A stretch of 64,000 nucleotides of DNA, taken from contig RDRZ01000005.1 in NCBI GenBank assembly GCA_003709165.1, positions 49,814 to 113,813 on the forward strand, read 5' to 3'. The notes beneath the pieces are model-generated. The model was not told where the DNA came from, did not search any database, and saw only the letters and a program-made list of their open reading frames with translations. Of the stretch, positions 60,599-64,000 are shown one piece after another (the first letter of the stretch is position 1; the number at the start of each line of letters is the position of its first letter). A program made the translations under genes and the position numbers. This DNA comes from Flavobacteriaceae bacterium PRS1 (GTDB lineage Bacteria > Bacteroidota > Bacteroidia > Flavobacteriales > Flavobacteriaceae).

Positions 60599-61999
60599 TT
60601 AAAGCGGCATCCAAACCACCAATAGTGCTTGAATAACAAAAAACACAATAAAAGGAATTACCAAATAACCCATTACATCTCTTGCTTGAATATTTATACC
60701 TTTTCCCATAATAGGAAACACTAACAGCAAAAAAAACGGTTGCAATAAGTTAGTTAAACTCTCGCCATAAGCAATCGACATTGAAGCACGAGATATCATA
60801 GATGTTACTTCAGATTGAGGTAATCCTACACCTATTTCTTTTACTGCGTTTATAATACTTGGTCCAATTACAGCAAATTCGCCACCAGCCGATGGGATTG
60901 CAAAATTTACAAATCCACCTGCAATAAAAGCGTAAAAAGCATAGGTATCTATTGTAGATACCGAAGCTATTACTTGTGCTAATTTTTCACCCAAACCTGT
61001 AAATAACATAATTCCCATAATTCCTGCATAAAATGGATATTGGAATATGATACCGGAAATATTACTACTGGCTCTTTTCATAGAAATTACATAACGCATT
61101 GGTGTTTTGTGCAGTAACAAACCAATAATAAGAAATATAAAAATCATGATATTAAAATTCAAATTAAACCCTTTGGTACTAAAATGATAAATTATATATG
61201 TAAAACCCATTGCAACAATAATGAGTTGTAGTAAAAAACTATTATTTAAAGTATCCGAAACCGTTTTAAAAGGAAGTTTTGTGCTTAAAGCTTCATCTTT
61301 AATACTTACAACTTCTTCGGTTTGATTATTTGCTTTTAGCATATCTTTTAACTCTTTTGCTACCTTCTTTTTTGGTGCAATAATAAGCGCTAAAACAGGA
61401 GCAACAATTACAAAAAGCACAATCATAGCAATATTTAAGTTAGAACCTAATGTTTCAGAAGTTGGTATTACTTCGGAAAGCACCCCTGTTTCAATTAAAT
61501 AATTATTTTTTGTATTTAATAATAACGGAATAGAACTCGAAAGACCAGTAACCCAAGCACCATTAGAAAAATAAACCAGTGCCACTAAAAACGGATAATT
61601 AATACCTTTTACACGTAAAGCAAGTTCTCTCGCCAAAACACAGGTAATTACGATCCAACCAAAACTTACTGTAGATAGCAGCATTCCAATAAAAACAATT
61701 AGAAAATAAACCTGTCGAGGGGTTTTTATATATCGTGTTAGCGAGTCTATGCCTTTATTTACAATTGGCGATAATGCAATACTAAAACCAGTAATGATAA
61801 TTAACACGATTTGCATTCCAAATTCGAGCAAAGACCAGAATCCATCATACCATGAAATAATAATCTTCATTGGAGTAACATCTAACCAAAAATATGCTCC
61901 AGTTGCTGTAACAATTGTTAAAATTATAGCAAACACAAAAGCGTTAGGCATATATTTTTGAAATAGATGTGTAAATTTTTCGCCTAATTTTGAAATCAT
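60599..61999 (-). CDS. Short-chain fatty acid transporter family (AtoE-like)
   Basis: 466 residues, about 12 membrane segments. MISKLGEKFTHLFQKYMPNAFVFAIILTIVTATGAYF, the ISWYDGFWSLLEFGMQIVLIIITGFSIA block and NFAIPSAGGEFAVIGPSIINA are characteristic of the AtoE/TIGR00366 family. In E. coli AtoE takes up short-chain fatty acids. The proton coupling and real substrate here are inferred. It starts 11 bases after gpsA, on the same strand. Confidence 0.85.
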   Translation of the reverse strand: MISKLGEKFTHLFQKYMPNAFVFAIILTIVTATGAYFWLDVTPMKIIISWYDGFWSLLEFGMQIVLIIITGFSIALSPIVNKGIDSLTRYIKTPRQVYFLIVFIGMLLSTVSFGWIVITCVLARELALRVKGINYPFLVALVYFSNGAWVTGLSSSIPLLLNTKNNYLIETGVLSEVIPTSETLGSNLNIAMIVLFVIVAPVLALIIAPKKKVAKELKDMLKANNQTEEVVSIKDEALSTKLPFKTVSDTLNNSFLLQLIIVAMGFTYIIYHFSTKGFNLNFNIMIFIFLIIGLLLHKTPMRYVISMKRASSNISGIIFQYPFYAGIMGIMLFTGLGEKLAQVIASVSTIDTYAFYAFIAGGFVNFAIPSAGGEFAVIGPSIINAVKEIGVGLPQSEVTSMISRASMSIAYGESLTNLLQPFFLLLVFPIMGKGINIQARDVMGYLVIPFIVFFVIQALLVVWMPL

Positions 62000-62010
62000 T
62001 TTTTTTGATT

Positions 62011-63012
62011 TTAATCCAACTTATCAGTTAGTTTTTCAAACACTTCTTTGGCATTCTTGTTTTCATATAAAATACCATAAACTGCATTAATGATTGGTAA
62101 CCGTGTTTTCTTTATATTTTTCTTGTTGAGGATAAATGCACTTTTTGTAGCGTAATAGCCTTCGGCAATCATACTCATTTCCATTTGTGCCGATTTTATG
62201 GTATAGCCTTTGCCAATCATATTTCCAAACATACGGTTTCTGGAAAATACAGAGTAACCCGTAACTAACAAATCGCCCAGATATGCCGAGTTGTTAATAT
62301 TGCGCTTCAGCTTATGCATCTTCTTAATAAAACGTTTCATTTCGCGTATGGCATTACTCATTAACACACTCTGGAAATTATCGCCATATCCTAAACCATG
62401 AGCAATTCCTGCTGCAATAGCATAAATATTTTTAAGCATTACTGCATATTCCACACCAATAATATCATCGCTTATTTTCGTTTTAATATATGTACAGGAG
62501 AGTTTGTCGGCAATAGCTTGTGCCTTATTTGCATCGGCACAAGAAATGGTTAGATACGATAAACGTTCTAGCGCCACTTCTTCGGCATGACAAGGACCAG
62601 CAATAACCGCAATATTTTTAAAAGGAATATTATAAATATCATGAAAATGTTCGCCTACAAGCAATCCGGTTTCTGGAATAATACCTTTTACTGCTGAAAT
62701 TATTGTTTTGTTTTTAATATCGACATTTAGTTTTTCTAATTCGGTATAAATAAAAGCAGAAGGAATAACAAAAATCAGCATATCAGCATATTCTGCAATT
62801 TCATTAATATTGTTGCTTAAATTGAGTTGTTCAAGATTAAACTCGACCGAACTTAAATAATTTGGGTTGTGTTGTTCTTTAATTAAATGCTCTTTAGTAT
62901 AAATACTTCGCATATACCAACTTACTTCATTTAGATTTTCACAGAGCATTTTCACGATTGCAGTCGCCCAGCTTCCGCTTCCAAATACAGCATACTTTAA
63001 TTCTGAAGGCAT
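62011..63012 (-). CDS. gpsA: NAD(P)-dependent glycerol-3-phosphate dehydrogenase
   Basis: Makes sn-glycerol 3-phosphate for phospholipids. 333 residues from the ATG at 63012 (an ATG six codons upstream is possible but would add MITKKI). The Rossmann loop GSGSWATAIVKML is at 11-23; SAVKGIIPETG, VIAGPCHAEEVA, the catalytic Lys region VMLKNIYAIAAGIAHGLGYGDN and NMIGKGYTIKSAQ follow. Some family sites vary, for example IAGPCHAEE replaces the commoner LSGPSFAxE, as in other Bacteroidota. Confidence 0.94.
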   Translation of the reverse strand: MPSELKYAVFGSGSWATAIVKMLCENLNEVSWYMRSIYTKEHLIKEQHNPNYLSSVEFNLEQLNLSNNINEIAEYADMLIFVIPSAFIYTELEKLNVDIKNKTIISAVKGIIPETGLLVGEHFHDIYNIPFKNIAVIAGPCHAEEVALERLSYLTISCADANKAQAIADKLSCTYIKTKISDDIIGVEYAVMLKNIYAIAAGIAHGLGYGDNFQSVLMSNAIREMKRFIKKMHKLKRNINNSAYLGDLLVTGYSVFSRNRMFGNMIGKGYTIKSAQMEMSMIAEGYYATKSAFILNKKNIKKTRLPIINAVYGILYENKNAKEVFEKLTDKLD

Positions 63013-63260
63013 AATTTTTTTTGTTATCAAAAGGCAACTACTTAGTGCCTAAAGTTAAAAGTATTTAGAATGCACTAAAGTGAGTGCTTTTTAAACTAAA
63101 ATTAAACTTTAGAGCTTACTCAATAATCTGTTCTCGATTTTTCATGTTTGAATAACTTTAAGTACTTATATCTTTAGCGCACTTTAAATATTGAAAGTTT
63201 CATCAAAAATACATAAAATATCACTCTATTAACGGTTTTGAAAATCAAGCGATTACATTT

Positions 63261-63278
63261 TTGGCACGCAATTTGAAA
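63261..63278 (+). promoter_or_regulatory. Sigma-54-like (-24/-12) promoter of the terminal lipoprotein gene
   Basis: TTGGCACGCAATTTGAAA fits TTGGCACG-N4-TTGCW with the GG at 63263-63264 and TTGA in place of TTGC. The spacing of the -24 and -12 elements is right, and the ATG is 32 bases beyond. The 297-base gap upstream also has repeated CTTTAG/CTAAAG words (63030-63180) but no gene. Confidence 0.55.
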
Positions 63279-63309
63279 TTGACAAACTAAACTGTAAAAT
63301 GAAACGCTT

Positions 63310-64000
63310 ATGAAAACTTTAAAACTACTTATGGGATTTGCATTAGTATCAACATTACTTACTTCTTGTTACACCGAAGTAATTATTGATAACAACCAAC
63401 CATCTATTTCTTTAAATCAGTTATTAAGCTCCTACGAATTATGGTATGTAGATATTAACCAAACCAGTGGTTTTGGCGAAACACCTTTTTTACAAATGGC
63501 TTTTACCATGTCTTTTAGAAACGGAACACTTTATGCCAACAATAATTTAGTAGGTTTTGGAAGTCAAGGCGACGGATTTGGGATTCCTGTTGGAAATTAT
63601 AATGCTTACGATATGATTCTTGATGTGGTTCATGACATTGATGGTTTTGTAACTTTGATGTGTACCAAATAGATAATAACACCATAGAATTATACAACCC
63701 AAATAACGACACCTCAAATTTTTTAAATGGATATCAACGTAGTAATTTTGATTACGACTTTATATTTTTCGATAATATTCACTATTTCTTACAAGAATAT
63801 GAAGCTTGGGAAAAAACCTATACAAGTCAAGTGGGAACTATTAATGAATTTGATAACGAAAACTATTTGCAGTTTCTACCTGGCGGAAACGACTCTGTGT
63901 TTAGAAGTTCACAAGACGAAAACATTGGCAATGTAGATAATATTTACTGGGATTATACAGGAATTTATGGGGTACAAGATGTTACAGGGAATATGTATTT
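63310..64000 (+). pseudogene. Flavobacterial lipoprotein, frameshifted and cut by the window end
   Basis: Lipobox LVSTLLTSC, then SYELWYVDINQTSGFGETPFLQMAFTMSF and LVGFGSQGDGFGIPVGNYN. The first frame stops at 63670-63672 after DIDGFVTLMCTK, whereas another frame continues smoothly (FDVYQIDNNTIELYNP, FDYDFIFFDNIHYFLQEYEAWEKTYTSQ, YWDYTGIYGVQDVTGNMY) to the end of the window. One extra T in the TTT at 63653-63656 would join them as DGFVTFDVYQ. I recall close relatives annotated without a reliable function. Either a real inactivation or a base-calling error. Confidence 0.75.

Noticed and set aside
1..64000. Prophage, integrative element, CRISPR array, rRNA operon or biosynthetic cluster
   Set aside because: No integrase, phage structural gene, transposase, repeat-spacer array, rRNA sequence or assembly-line enzyme was found on either strand.

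Overview
The window is a stretch of chromosome from an AT-rich member of the Flavobacteriaceae (Bacteroidota). Several things point there: a type B type IX secretion sorting domain at the C-terminus of a secreted protein, an IPExxxVDY-family protein, two DUF4382 lipoproteins, the Bacteroidota-type RNase H1 with a viroplasmin N-terminus, a full MoxR/Bat aerotolerance-type operon, an OmpA protein with thrombospondin type 3 repeats, and promoters of the TTTG-N19-TAnnTTTG type. Nearly all genes are housekeeping. No prophage, plasmid, CRISPR array or biosynthetic cluster is visible.

Layout. 1-8.2 kb: a cut-off lipoprotein, asd, a decayed mscL, alr and tdk on the minus strand; then a conserved hypothetical, a frameshifted DoxX-like gene and rsmI on plus; then a Pif1-type helicase and an AhpD-like gene on minus. 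8.3-14 kb: OsmC-like, recJ and an MFS carrier on plus; lpxH and queD on minus; a universal stress protein on plus. 14.07-14.58 kb: a compact nested locus in which an 80-residue GIY-YIG nuclease ORF is sandwiched between partial and complete tRNA-Ala(GGC) sequences, with GC-rich palindromes at the D-arm of both broken tRNA copies. 14.6-24.1 kb (minus): hydrolase, AddB-like nuclease, OmpA/TSP3 protein, kbl and AddA-like helicase-nuclease. 24.4-36.2 kb: sod; a minus-strand purN-rnhA-pfkB-purF-like set; the divergent acpP-fabF-rnc-IPExxxVDY-pyk operon; dinB; CYTH; a monooxygenase-fold protein. 36.3-44.4 kb: T9SS cargo protein, isoaspartyl peptidase, ALDH7-type dehydrogenase, an AlbA_2/Schlafen-type protein and two DUF4382 lipoproteins, the second interrupted by a stop codon. 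44.5-54 kb: an eight-gene moxR-DUF58-BatA/B/C/D/E operon whose gaps are mostly filled with repeat DNA. 54-64 kb: carbonic anhydrase, cvpA, pheS, an MFS carrier, arylsulfotransferase, sulfotransferase, an AtoE-like carrier, gpsA, and a frameshifted lipoprotein behind a sigma-54-like promoter.

The most unusual signal is the tRNA-Ala/GIY-YIG locus. The nuclease ORF reads ten bases into the intact tRNA and takes its stop codon from tRNA positions 8-10. A copy of the tRNA 5' end lies before the ORF and a copy of a tRNA 3' part lies after the intact tRNA. This looks like a small tRNA-targeting mobile cassette, apparently decayed because the residue expected to be the catalytic Glu is Lys. Other recurrent themes are broken genes (mscL, DoxX-like, DUF4382, terminal lipoprotein), a signal peptide encoded by heptanucleotide repeats, and several families of dispersed palindromic or inverted repeats between genes. 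All functional calls are made by reading the sequence; no database search was possible.
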